Shown here piece by piece: positions 9,243 through 19,216 of a DNA stretch of 64,000 nt. The translations under genes were made by a program, and so were the position numbers. Positions within the stretch are counted from its first letter, which is position 1. The number at the start of each line of letters is the position of its first letter. The stretch comes from Streptomyces altiplanensis (GTDB lineage: Bacteria; Actinomycetota; Actinomycetes; Streptomycetales; Streptomycetaceae): positions 1 to 64,000 of the forward strand of contig RHMC01000002.1 in the NCBI GenBank assembly GCA_003719395.1. Reading direction: 5' to 3'. The notes below the pieces were generated by a model that saw nothing but the letters and a program-made list of their open reading frames with translations, ran no database searches and had not been told where the DNA came from.

Positions 9243-10683
9243 CCACCCCCCAGCCCGGCTCGGACGCGATACCGCCACCCGGCTGTCCGGCACACGCCGG
9301 ACACAGGGAAGGCGTGGCCGGCCCGGCCGCCCTTCGTACGGCTGAGTCCCTGTACGGACCGGAGTTCGCCGCCGATCCGGCCGCGGTCTACGCACGGCTG
9401 CGTACGTACGGCTCCATCGCGCCGGTGGAGATAGCCCCCGGCGTCCACGCGTCCCTCGTCACCGGCTACGAGACCGCTCTCGAGGTGCTGCGCAGCCCGG
9501 AGCGGTTCTCCAAGGACCCGCGCCGGTGGCGGGGCCTCGCGGACGGGTCGTCCCCGCGGACAGCCCCGTCGTTCCGATGATGATGTACCGGCCGAACGCC
9601 CTGTGGACCGACGGTGACGAGCACGCGCGGCTGCGCGGTGCGATCACCGACAGTCTGAGCCGCGTGGACCCGAACGCGCTGCGCGGTTACGTCGAGCACA
9701 GCGCCGACACCCTCATCGACCGGTTCGGTCCCGAGGGACGGGCCGATCTTCTCGGCGAGTACGGAGCGATCCTGCCGCTGCTCGTCTTCAACCAGCTCTT
9801 CGGCTGCCCGCCGGAGACCGGGGACAAGCTGGTCGAGGGCATGTCGGGAATCTTCGATTCCAACGCCGACTCCGAGAAGGCCAACGCGGTCCTCGCCGAG
9901 GGCGTGGCCGAGCTGGTGGCCCTCAAGCGGGAGCGGCCCGGGGCGGATGTGACGTCCTGGCTGATGGCCCATCCCGCGCGGCTCACCGACGAGGAGATGA
10001 TGCACCAGCTCGTGGTCCTCATGGGCGCGGGCACCGAGCCCCAGCAGAACCTCATCTGCAACGGTCTGCGGCTGCTGCTGTCCGACGACCGGTTCGGCGG
10101 CGACCTCGCGGGGGGCGGCCTGCCCGTCGAGGACGCGCTCGACGAGGTGCTGTGGACGGACCCGCCGATGGCGAACTACGCCATCCACTACCCGCTCCAC
10201 GACCTGGAACTCGACGGAACCCTGCTGCGCGAGGGCGAGCCCGTCCTGGTCAGCCTGGCCGCCGCGAACACCGACCCCGCCCTGGCGGGCGACCGGCGCG
10301 GTGGCAACCGCGCGCACCTGGCGTGGAGTGCCGGCGCGCACACCTGTCCGGCGAAGTCCCCTGCCCGGCTGATCGCCGCCGTTGCCGTGGAGAAACTCCT
10401 CGACCGGCTCCCGGATACCGAACTGGCGGTCGGGGTAGGCCGGTTGGAGTGGCGGCAGGGGCCCTTCCACCGGGCTCTGGCCGCTCTGCCTGTGCGTTTC
10501 CCTCCCATCACCGTGCCGGTCGCTACGGACAAACCCTCTGGAGCCAGTACATGGAACACGAACCCCGCCCCCTCGTCATCGACGCCTCCGGCGCAGACAT
10601 CCACGGAGAGGGAGCCCGCGTACGGGAACGGGGGCCGGCAGCGCTGGTGGAACTCCCTGGCCAGGTGGTGGCGTGGGCAGTAA
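9239..10683 (+). CDS. cvnE: conservon-associated cytochrome P450 CvnE, frame break near 9550
   Basis: N-terminal part from ATG 9239 (MTTPQPGSDAI to ERFSKDPRRWRGLADG). The frame then shifts near 9550 into RVVPADSPVVPMMMYRPN and runs to 10683. The restored protein is about 480 aa. It is an atypical P450. The I-helix reads MGAGTEPQQN, with Pro after Glu where most P450s have Thr, and the heme loop is WSAGAHTCPAKSPARL with the Cys ligand. These features are typical of conservon CvnE proteins. The last ~45 codons overlap cvnF by 130 bases and look non-conserved, so the true stop may lie earlier with another base error near 10540. The substrate is unknown. Confidence 0.8.
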
Positions 10684-11797
10684 GTGACCACGCGCTCCTC
10701 AAGGAACTGCTCACCGACGCCCGCGTGTCCAAGGACCCCCGCCGGCACTGGCCCGCGTGGATCAACGGGGAGATCACCCCGGAGTGGCCGTTGTTCACGT
10801 GGGTCGCCGTGACGAACATGTTCACCGCCTACGGAAGCGACCACAGGCGCCTGCGCAAGCTCGTCTCCACGGCGTTCACCGCGCGCGCCACAGAGACCCT
10901 GCGTCCGCGTATCGAGCGTATGACCGCCGATCTGCTCGACGGTCTCGCCGCCACCCCTCAGGGGCAGGTGGTGGACCTGCGCGAGGAGTACTGCTACCCG
11001 ATCCCCATCCAGGTGATCTGCGAACTGTTCGGTGTGAACGACGAGGGCACGCGCAAGGAACTGCGCCGTCTGGTGGACAGCATCTTCAACACCGCTGCCG
11101 CCCCCGAGGAGGTCGCGGCCACCTTCCAGGGCATGCACACCGTCCTGTCCGACCTCGTCGCGCTCAAGCGGCGGGAGCCGGGCGACGACATGACCAGCGT
11201 CCTGATCGCAGCCCGGGAGGAGGACGGCACCCGGCTGACGGAGGCCGAGCTGGTCGACACCCTGCTCCTGGTGATCAGCGCCGGGCACGAGACCACGGTC
11301 AACCTGCTGGACAACGCGATCCACGCCCTGCTGACCCACCCGGACCAGCTCGAACTGGTCGGACGGGCAGGGCCTCCTGGAACGACGTGATCGAGGAAAC
11401 CCTGCGCGTCCAGGCGCCGGTGGCGAATCTTCCCCTGCGCTACGCCGTGGAGGACATCGAGACCATGGGGGTGACGATCAAGAAGGGCGACGCGATCCTC
11501 GCCGCCTACGCCGCCGCCGGGCGCAACCCCGCGCTCCACGGCGAGGACGCGGACCGCTTCGACGTCACCCGGATGAACAAAGAACACCTCGCGTTCGGAC
11601 ACGGCGTCCACTTCTGCCTCGGAGCGCCGTTGGCCCGGATGGAAGCCGCGATCGCCCTGCCCGCCCTCTTCGAGCGCTTCCCGGACCTGAAGCCGGCCGT
11701 CCCGGCGTCCGGTCTGCTGCCCGTGGAGTCGTTCATCTCCAACGGCCACCGCAGCCTGCCCGCCCACCTGTCCGGCGGGACACAGCCGACGGGCTGA
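10551..11797 (+). CDS. cvnF: conservon-associated cytochrome P450 CvnF, frame break near 11373
   Basis: ATG at 10551 (MEHEPRPLVI). Canonical P450 features follow: I-helix VISAGHETTVNLL, then a one-base shift near 11373 (VGRAG, then ASWNDVIEETLRV), the ExxR-adjacent region and the heme loop FGHGVHFCLGAPLARME. The restored length is about 415 aa, normal for a soluble bacterial class I P450. In well-studied conservons a P450 pair follows the GTPase, and the operon layout here is the same. No ferredoxin gene is adjacent, so electrons must come from elsewhere. Confidence 0.82.
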
Positions 11798-11823
11798 CCT
11801 CTCCGCCGGTGGCACGGGACAGT

Positions 11824-11857
11824 GGAGGAGGGCCGCCGTACGAAGCGGCCCTCCTCC
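11824..11857 (+). terminator. conservon operon terminator
   Basis: Perfect 13-bp inverted repeat (GGAGGAGGGCCGC at 11824-11836 and its complement at 11845-11857) with an 8-base loop, 27 bases after the cvnF stop. There is no T-tract, as is usual in streptomycetes. Confidence 0.75.
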
Positions 11858-12025
11858 CACCGAGGACCGGCTGTCTCAGCCGCGCTCGGCCGTACTGGGC
11901 CGTACTCAGTCATGCGCCGGGCCGGCCGGACGGCCGCTCTGCCGTGCGCGGCAGAGGCGAACCGGCGGTCCCGGAAACCGGTATGCCAATGCTTCGTGCC
12001 TTTGACAGGATCGGTCGGCTGCCCT

Positions 12026-12058
12026 GCCCCGTCCGGTTCTGGGCCCCGTCCGGTTCTG
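12026..12058 (+). repeat. 17-bp period tandem duplication
   Basis: GCCCCGTCCGGTTCTG occurs twice head-to-tail (12026-12041 and 12043-12058), immediately before the GGAGG of the next gene. It may be a slippage duplication in the 5' leader or an assembly artefact. Confidence 0.7.
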
Positions 12059-12068
12059 GAGGTACACC

Positions 12069-12758
12069 ACGGCCATCGACTACGACCTTGCCCCGGCCTG
12101 GCTGCCGTGGTCTGCCGCCGACCCCGGCCGGAACGCCTTCGCGTGGGACGAGGAGGCGGACTCGCAGGTCACCGCGGTGATTGCCTCGATGGTGCCTCCT
12201 GCCGATGCCGGGTGGAAAGAGCGGCACCGCTTCACCGCCGAGGTCACAGCGCTCTTGGCGGCCCGTTACGGCCGGTGGGCCTGCGGATGGCACTGGGCGG
12301 TCGGAGAGGGCGGCGGTGGCGGCGTCGTCACCAGTTGGTGCTGCGAGTCCCATTCGGTGGGCGAGCCTTCGGCAACGGCGGCCAAGGTCGTCGCGTCGCT
12401 GCTCGAGTGGCGGGACTGGCTGGAGGAGCTGGCCGAGCGGTTCGCGCAGCTGGCGCCGGCTGCCGACGCGGCGACCGAGGACCGTAGCTGGCACCTGGAA
12501 CGGGCGGCGACCCGCCTGGTGACGGTGGTCGTGGACCGCACGGGTGCCGAGTGCGGCTGGTACGGGCTCTGTCACACGGTGCTGACGTGGTTCCTCTCTT
12601 CCACCGGCATGGAACCGGAAAGCGCGAAGAAGGCGGTTGAAACCGCGATCGGCGGGCGGTTCAAGAGCTGGACCACTCCGTCGCAGACCGCGGTCGACGC
12701 GGTGGGAGAGGATCTCGCGGTAGGTCTGACCGGGGAGCGGCCCTACCGTGAGCACTGA
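12069..12758 (+). CDS. uncharacterised protein coupled to a Fic-domain protein
   Basis: About 229 aa, reading TAIDYDLAPAWLPWSAAD at the N-terminus. A GGAGG site at 12058-12062 sits just upstream, but the codon at the expected start is ACG, so an ATG may have been lost by mutation or error. The first ordinary in-frame start is GTG 12177. The protein is soluble, rich in Trp (WHWAVGE, WYGLCHTVLTW) and ends GLTGERPYREH. I do not recognise the family. It overlaps the Fic gene by 11 bases, which suggests joint function, perhaps as partner or target. The canonical Fic inhibitory motif (S/TxxxE-G/N) was not seen in it. Confidence 0.6.
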   Translation, partial: TAIDYDLAPAWLPWSAADPGRNAFAWDEEADSQVTAVIASMVPPADAGWKERHRFTAEVTALLAARYGRWACGWHWAVGEGGGGGVVTSWCCESHSVGEPSATAAKVVASLLEWRDWLEELAERFAQLAPAADAATEDRSWHLERAATRLVTVVVDRTGAECGWYGLCHTVLTWFLSSTGMEPESAKKAVETAIGGRFKSWTTPSQTAVDAVGEDLAVGLTGERPYREH

Positions 12759-13383
12759 CGCACTGGCCGCCTGGTGGACGATCAGGCAGCAGATCGACTG
12801 GGCTTCCGCGGTCGACGACACCCCTGCCCCCGTCCGGGCGACCGTGGACGGCCTCGCCACCTGGTACGACACCGCCGTGCGTTCCCGGAATCCGGCTCGG
12901 GCCGATCGGCTGCTGGCGGCGATGATCCGCTCGCGCGCCGACGCCTCTCACGGGCGCCCCCTCACCTTCGCCCTCCTGACCGGCTGGCAGCGGCTGGTCC
13001 TCGGCTCGTCCGAGGTTTCCTTCCGTCGGGGTGACGCCTTCGCCAAGGGCGGCCGGGAACGCTACGCACTGACGCCGCATACGCGGCGGGACTTCGACCG
13101 CTGTCTGCGCGACAGCGCGGACCCGGACGTCCCTTTGGCCTCCCGCGCGGCCAGGGCCTACCTGGATGTCGCGTTCTTCCACCCCTTCCCGGACGGCAAC
13201 GCCCGCCTCGCACTGCTCACCCTCGCCCATGTCCTGGAGCTGGAGGGGGTCCGGCTCGATCGGGTCGGTCCCTTGCAGACCACGCGCTACGCGGACGACT
13301 CCGACGGCGCGGCAGACCTGGCGGTCCTGGTTGCGGTCCTCATCCGCGCAGCCCATCACCGGGCCACCACACACCACTGCTGA
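12748..13383 (+). CDS. Fic/DOC (Fido) domain protein, probable AMP- or phosphotransferase
   Basis: 211 aa from GTG 12748, inside the end of the upstream gene. The Fic core motif is HPFPDGNARLAL near residues 146-157, with the catalytic His, the acidic residue for Mg2+ and GN-R retained. N-terminal helices (VRATVDGLATWYDTAV) and the LTFALLTGWQRLVLG segment resemble the Fic flap and clamp region. Family knowledge: HPFx(D/E)GN(G/A)R Fic proteins usually transfer AMP to Tyr, Ser or Thr of target proteins, sometimes as toxins. No inhibitory helix motif is obvious, so regulation may come from the co-translated upstream protein. Confidence 0.82.
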   Translation: MSTDALAAWWTIRQQIDWASAVDDTPAPVRATVDGLATWYDTAVRSRNPARADRLLAAMIRSRADASHGRPLTFALLTGWQRLVLGSSEVSFRRGDAFAKGGRERYALTPHTRRDFDRCLRDSADPDVPLASRAARAYLDVAFFHPFPDGNARLALLTLAHVLELEGVRLDRVGPLQTTRYADDSDGAADLAVLVAVLIRAAHHRATTHHC

Positions 13384-13542
13384 CAGCGCGAACGGCGAGG
13401 TCCTCACGAGGCTGTGGCCGGCCGCCCGCGGCCGGGCCGGCACCACCTGCGGCGTACGGGCCGACCAGCCGGCTCACCGTGCGTCCCCGCAGGCGGCGTC
13501 TCACACGGTGAGCATCCACATCTACGCGGAAGGAACGCGCTG

Positions 13543-14172
13543 ATGCGCGGCGTTTACGTCATCACTCACCCGGAGGTGACGCACCACGTCGAGGGGGTGG
13601 CCGGCGGGTGGCACGATTCTCGGCCCACGTCCGTCGGCAGACGCGCAGCGGTCTCCGTGGCCCAGGCGCTGCGGGCCCAGATCCCTTACGGCACAGGGGT
13701 GGAGCTGTTCTCCTCGGATCTGCGGCGCACCCGGCGGACGGCCGAGGAGGTGGCCGAGCTGTTCGGCGTGAAACCGATCCTGGACCGCAGGCTGCGGGAG
13801 AAGTCCTGCGGAGAGGCGGAGGGAAGACCGCAGGAGTGGCTGGACCGGCGGTTCGTCCCGCCGCCGGCTGCCGGGGAGCGGCTGGAACACGACGAGGGCG
13901 TGAAGGGTGCCGGGACCAAGGCGGTGTGGGCGCAGCGCGTCTACGCGGCCATGGAGGAGATCCCGCAGCGCTCGTGCGAACACCAGATCATCGTGACGCA
14001 CGGCGGCTCTCCGACGTTCGTCGTGGCGGCCTGGGTCAGGAGGCCGGTCGAGTCGGTCGCCCATGCCGGTTTCCGGGCGCCTTCCGGCAGCATCACCACG
14101 CTGCGCGAAGACGACCTCTTCCACGACCGCCAGGTCGTCAGCCTCGGTGCCACCCGCCACCTCGACTCGTGA
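13543..14172 (+). CDS. histidine phosphatase superfamily protein with THP in place of RHG
   Basis: 209 aa from ATG 13543. The ribosome binding site GGAAGGA is 10 bases upstream. The N-terminus MRGVYVITHPEVTHHVEG aligns with the catalytic strand of histidine phosphatases, but the usual RHG reads THP. The nucleophilic His is kept and the Arg is replaced by Thr. Downstream features LFSSDLRRTRRTAEEVAELF and IIVTHGGSPTFVVA (second catalytic His) are intact. I recognise this variant as recurrent in Streptomyces. It may be a phosphatase with altered substrate use or a non-catalytic binder. A hairpin follows at 14199-14228. Confidence 0.8.
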   Translation: MRGVYVITHPEVTHHVEGVAGGWHDSRPTSVGRRAAVSVAQALRAQIPYGTGVELFSSDLRRTRRTAEEVAELFGVKPILDRRLREKSCGEAEGRPQEWLDRRFVPPPAAGERLEHDEGVKGAGTKAVWAQRVYAAMEEIPQRSCEHQIIVTHGGSPTFVVAAWVRRPVESVAHAGFRAPSGSITTLREDDLFHDRQVVSLGATRHLDS

Positions 14173-14198
14173 CCAGGTTGCGGCACGCCCCCGGCCGA

Positions 14199-14228
14199 GC
14201 CCCCGTCGGCGCCCGCACGGACGGGGGC
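14199..14228 (+). terminator. hairpin after the histidine phosphatase gene
   Basis: Nine-bp perfect inverted repeat GCCCCCGTC / GACGGGGGC (14199-14207 and 14220-14228), 27 bases after the stop at 14172 and before the next gene at 14285. Confidence 0.6.
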
Positions 14229-14284
14229 GAGCACGGTGGACGGCAGGGGCTCCACGGGGCGCGGGCCGGGCGGACAATGAACGT

Positions 14285-15165
14285 ATGGACGTGCACGCAC
14301 CAGCCGTCTTCCGCCTGCGCGAGCGACTCGGCGAGAGCCTGTTCACCCGGGTCGCGGGGCCTTCCGGTGCCCGGACGCGGGCCCGTATCCACGGCACGCC
14401 GGGGCCTCGCTGGTTCGGTCCGGACAGTGCGATCCGGATCGTCCACGGCGACGCCTCGATGTTCATCGGCGGCCTCCGGGCCCTGCTGCTCCAGTCACTG
14501 CACCCGCTCGCCATGGCCGCCGTGGCGGCCCACTCCGGGTACCGGGGCGACCCATGGGGGCGGCTCCAGCGCACCAGCACGTTCCTCGCCGTGACGACGT
14601 ACGGCACCGCCGAGGACGCCCAGGAGGCGGTCGACCGGGTCCGGGCCGTGCATGAGCAGGTGAGGGGGACCACCGCGGCCGGCGAGAGCTATCACGCCGC
14701 CGACCCGCACCTGCTGTCCTGGGTGCACGTCGCCGAGGTCGGCAGCTTCCTGTACGCGCACCAGTTGTACGGGGCGCACCCCCTCGACGGCGACGGGTGC
14801 GACGCGTACATCGCCGACACGGCGCGCGTGGCCGCCGCGCTGGGTGTGACCGATCCACCGCGCGACCGGGCCGGGCTGGCGGAACAGACGGACGCCTACC
14901 GGAGTGAGCTGCGTGCCACCCGGGAGCGCGCGAGGCCGCGCGTTTCCTCCTGTTCCACCCGCCCCTGCCGTGGGCCGCCCGCGCCCCCTACGCCGTTCTC
15001 GCGGCCAATGCCGTCGCGGCGCTGCCGCCCTGGGCCCGCGAGCCGCTCGGCCTGCCGCACCTGCCCCGGATCGAGCGGCACTGCGTACGGTGGACGGGCC
15101 ACGCGCTGACCGGGACGATCCGCTGGGCCATGGCGCCTCCCCCGCCCACCGCGTCCGGCGGCTGA
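14285..15165 (+). CDS. oxygenase MpaB/DUF2236 family protein, one frame break
   Basis: ATG 14285 (MDVHAPAVFRLRERLGESLF). DUF2236 features include GGLRALLLQSLHPLAMAAV with the conserved His, and DPHLLSWVHVAEVGSFL. The frame breaks near 14925. The C-terminal third then reads EAARFLLFHPPLPWAARAPY and LPHLPRIERHC to the TGA at 15163-15165. The restored protein is about 293 aa, the normal length. Family knowledge: relatives include latex-clearing protein and fungal MpaB', heme- or metal-dependent oxygenases whose roles in Streptomyces are mostly unknown. The gene converges on the NRPS gene, and its end abuts the NRPS end. Confidence 0.8.
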
Positions 15166-15215
15166 CGAGAGTCCGTACCCAGGGGCGCCGGGGGCCGGCC
15201 CCGGCCGCATGGACG

Positions 15216-18200
15216 TCACGGCCTCGTCGCGCCCTCCGGCAGCCGGTGCGGTACCGGAAGCGAGCTCCTCCAGCCGGCCGCCAGGCACGGCGCCGATCTC
15301 GGCGAGGGGGCCGGGCCGCATCAGGCCGTCGTGGTGCCCGGCCACCACGACGTTGTCCAGGCGGCCCGTGACGTGCGGCCGCCAGGCCAGGTGCGTGGCG
15401 CCGTTGTCCGGTCGGCTGTGTCCGGCGGTGAAGAACAGCATGTCGCCGTCGAAGCGGCCGGCGACCGGCTCCCGCAGCAGGCGGACGTGACGGCTGTAGA
15501 TCTCCGGCAGCGCACCCAGGGCCCCGGTACCGAGGCTCGACACCGCGCTGTCCGCGGCACGCAGCGCTCGACGAACTGTGCCCGCCCCAGCGCCGCCCTG
15601 TCGGAGTCCGCCGGAGGGTGCCCCAGACTGGTCAGCACCTCGGCCAGCAGATCGGACTCCTCGATGGAGTCCGCCAGTTCCTGCCACTCGGGCGGGAAGG
15701 AGTCGAGCAGCGCGAGCAGCGCGACCTCCTCCCCCTGCTCCCGCAGCCGTGCCGCCACGGCGTGCGCCACATTGCCTCCGAACGACCAGCCGAGCAGGTG
15801 GTACGGGCCGCTGGGCCGGACCCGGCGGATCCGCGCGAGATAGTCGCCGACCAGGTCGGCCATGGTCTCCGCCGCCGCGAGACCCGCCAGCTGGGGTGAC
15901 ATGAGCGCGTAGAGCGGCTGTCCGGGCCGAGATGGCCGGCCAGTCCCGCGAACGACCAGGCGATGCCGGTGGCCGGATGTACGCAGAACAGCGGTGGCCT
16001 GGTCCCCCGGGTCCGCAGCGGGAGCATGACCTCCGGCCGCTTGCCTTCGGTGCCCGTGTCCAGGACACCGTCGAGCAGGGCCACCGTGGGGGCGTTGATC
16101 AGGTCACCGAGGGACAGATCCACTCCGAGGGCGTCCTGGATCGCCGCGACGAGCCGCATACCGAGCAGGGAGTGGCCCCCGAGGTCGAAGAACGCGTCGT
16201 CGATGCCCACCGACGGCACCCCGAGCACGACGGCGAAGAGGGTGCAGAGGAGCTTCTCGCGCGGTGTCCGGGGCAGGCGGCCGGACTCCTGGCCGGCCGG
16301 CGTGGCCGGGGCCGGCAGGGCTTTCGCGTCGAGTTTCCCATTGGCCGTCAGGGGCAGGCCGTCGACCACGACGAACGCGGCGGGCACCATGTAGCCGGGC
16401 AGCGTGGCCGCCACGTGTGCGCGCAGCTCCGCCTCCGCCGGGGCCGGCCCGTCCGCCACCACATAGCCGACCAGGCGCCGGTCGCCCGGCCGGTCCTCGC
16501 GCACCACCACCGCTGCCAGAGCGACTCCGGGCGCGGAGTTCAGGACCGATTCGATCTCCCCCGGCTCGATCCGGAAGCCGCGGATCTTGACCTGCTCGTC
16601 GCCCGCGCGACGAATTCGAGCTCCCCGTCCTCGTTCCACCGCACCAGGTCCCCGGTACGGTACATGCGCGATCCCGCGGGCCCGTGGGGGTCGGCGACGA
16701 ACCGCTCGGCGGTCAGACCGGGGCGCCCCAGGTAGCCGCGGGCCAGGCCCGCGCCCCCCACGTAGAGCTCACCGGTCACGCCCACCGGCACGGGTCGCAG
16801 CCGGTCGTCCAGCACATAGGTGCGCGTGTGGTCCAGGGGCGTACCGATCGGCACGGATCCGCGGTAGTCGTGGGGCACCCGCAGGCGGTGGCTGGTGGCG
16901 AAGGTGGTGGTCTCGGTCGGGCCGTATCCGTTGTTCACCGTGGTGCCGGGGCACGCTTCGGCGACCCGGCGCATCGCGACCGGGGAGGCCGCCTCGCCGC
17001 CGGTCCAGATGACGTTCAGCCGGGCGAGAGCGGTGCTCCCCTCCTCCGCCATCAGGTTGAACAGGGAGGTGGTGAGGAACGAGGCGGTCACCCGTCCGTC
17101 GTCGATCACCTTGCTCAGGGCGTCGAGGTCCAAGTCCCCCGGGGGCGCCACCACGACCTCGCCGCCGGAGAGCAGCGGCACCCACAGCTCGTACGTCGAA
17201 CCGTCGAAGGCGAGCGAGGAGTGGAGCAGTACCCGGCGGTGGTCCCCGGAGGCGAAGGCCGAGTCGGCTGCCAGGTCGGCGACGTTCCGGTGTGTCACGG
17301 CGACACCCTTGGGTGTGCCCGTGGAGCCGGAGGTGAACATCACGTACGCCAGTCCGTCGGGGTGGACGTGCGCCTGCGGGGCCGAAGTCCCGTCGGCCGG
17401 CGGGCTGCTGCCGTGCGGGACCGACAGTTCGGCGGTGGTGAGGATCGCGCTGCCGGCGGGGAGGTCCAGGTGTCCCATGGCGCGATCGGTGACGACGAGC
17501 GGCGGCGCGCACGTCCGCAGGATGGTCTCGATCCGGGAGTTCGGGTAGCGGGTGTCGAGGGGCACATAGGCGCCGCCCGCCTTGAGCACACCGAGGACGA
17601 GGGCCACGGTGTCGACCGAACGGTCGACGAAGAGGACCACCGGGGTCTCCGCCCCCACCCCCTCGGCGGCCAGCCTGAGTGCCAGCGCGTCGGACCGGGC
17701 GTCCAGTTCGGCGTAACTGAGCACCTCGTCCCCCATGCTGACGGCCGGCGCGTCCGGTGTACGTCCGGCTTGTGCCCGGAACAGCTCCGGCAGCGTCGCG
17801 GCGGCCCGCCGGCCTTCCCCGGTCTGCCACCGCTCCGCGAACGCGCCCTCTTCCCGGGCCGTGAGGATCGGATGCTCACCGATCGGCGCGTTCGGTTCCC
17901 GGGCCGCGACTCCAGCAGCCGCACCAGGTGCGCCGCCATCCGCTCGACCGCCGTCGCCTCGAAGAGGTCGCTGTCGTACTCGAAGTACGCGCGTACGGTG
18001 CCTGTCTCTTCGACGAAGCTGAGCATGACGTCGAAGGCCGCCGTGGGGTTGGGCAGCGGCCGGCGGTCCATGGTGAGGCCGCCCGAAACGGTGCTCCCGG
18101 GGCGGTGTTCCCAGTGGTTGACCACCATCTGGAACAACGGATGGCGATCCGTGGCCCGCGGCGGGTTCAGCTCGCGCACCAGCCGGCCGAAGGAGGTGCC

Positions 18201-19216
18201 CTGGTTGCGCAGGGACTTGAGGAGCTTTCCCCTTACCTGCTGGACCAGTTCACCGAAGGACGTTCCGGCGGTGACGCGCGCCCGTACCGGCATCGTGTTC
18301 ACCAGGAGACCGGCGACCTCGTCCGTACCCGGTGCCAGACGGCTGGACAGCGGCACGCCCAGGACGAGGTCCGTTTCCGAGGTGTAGCGGTGCAGCAGCG
18401 CGAACGCGCCCGCCGCCAGGGTCACGAACACCGTCGTGGAATGGTCCTGGGCGGACTGCCTCAGCAGCGTGACGAGGTGCGCCGGCAGGTCCTGGCGGTG
18501 GGTGACCGCCCGGCGGTCGCGGGCGGGTGGCGGTGTCCGCACGAACGGGAGCCGCAACGGCTCGGGGGGTGAACGGAATTCCTCGGTCCAGTACTCCAGT
18601 GCCCGTTGCGCGCGCCTCCCGGCGGCACGCTCGCGCTCCTGCTCTGTGTACTGCGCGTAACTCAGGCTCGGAGCGGGCACGGAAGCCGCGTCGCGCCGGC
18701 CTCGTACAGGACACCGAGGTCGCGCGCCAGAAGGTCACAGGATGCGCCGTCCGAGACGATGTGGTGCATCACGAAGAGAAGTACGTGCCGCCGCTCGGCC
18801 AGTCGGAAGAGCGTCACGCGGAACAGCGGTCCCTCATCGAGCCGGAACGGCTTCTCCTGTTCCGCCGTGATCCACCGGTCCAGCGTCTGGTCCTCGGCCC
18901 CGGCGGCAGGTCCGGCGGCAATGCCGACCTCGGTGACGTGCGGGGTCACCGACGGGGCGACGAGCTGGACGGGGGTGCCGGACTCCGCCACCACCCGGCA
19001 CCGCAGGGCGGCATGGCGGCCGGCCAGCTCCCGCAGCGCCCTCGACAGGCGTGACCGGTCCAGGGAGCCCCCGAGGTCCAGGGCGAAGGACACGTTGTGG
19101 GCGCTGGGCCGTCCGCCTTCGACGAACCACAGGCCCTCCTGCGCGGGCAGCAACGGCAGCCGCTCCTCGCCGGCGTCCGCGGCGTCGCCCGGTGTCGTGT
19201 TCGGGACCGTGTTCAC
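15216..19216 (-). CDS. nonribosomal peptide synthetase module C-A-T-TE, five frame breaks
   Basis: GTG 19216 overlaps the upstream gene stop as GTGA. Order: condensation domain with active site HHIVSDG (residues 151-157); adenylation domain with [30 protein letters not shown] and [12 protein letters not shown] (catalytic Lys); carrier LGGHSLL with the phosphopantetheine Ser; thioesterase with GWSFGGN nucleophile, LLDSFPPEW Asp and a His in VAGHHDGLM. Frame breaks near 18690, 17905, 16605, 15925 and 15565 leave every motif intact, so they look like sequence errors. The hand-derived specificity residues are approximately D,G,Y,F,I,T,G,T,F,K; closest in feel to small aliphatic codes, low certainty. 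The 3' end is unresolved: the TE frame has no stop before the convergent gene, so the nearest adjacent-frame TGA at 15216 is used. Total about 1,330 aa. Confidence 0.85.
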
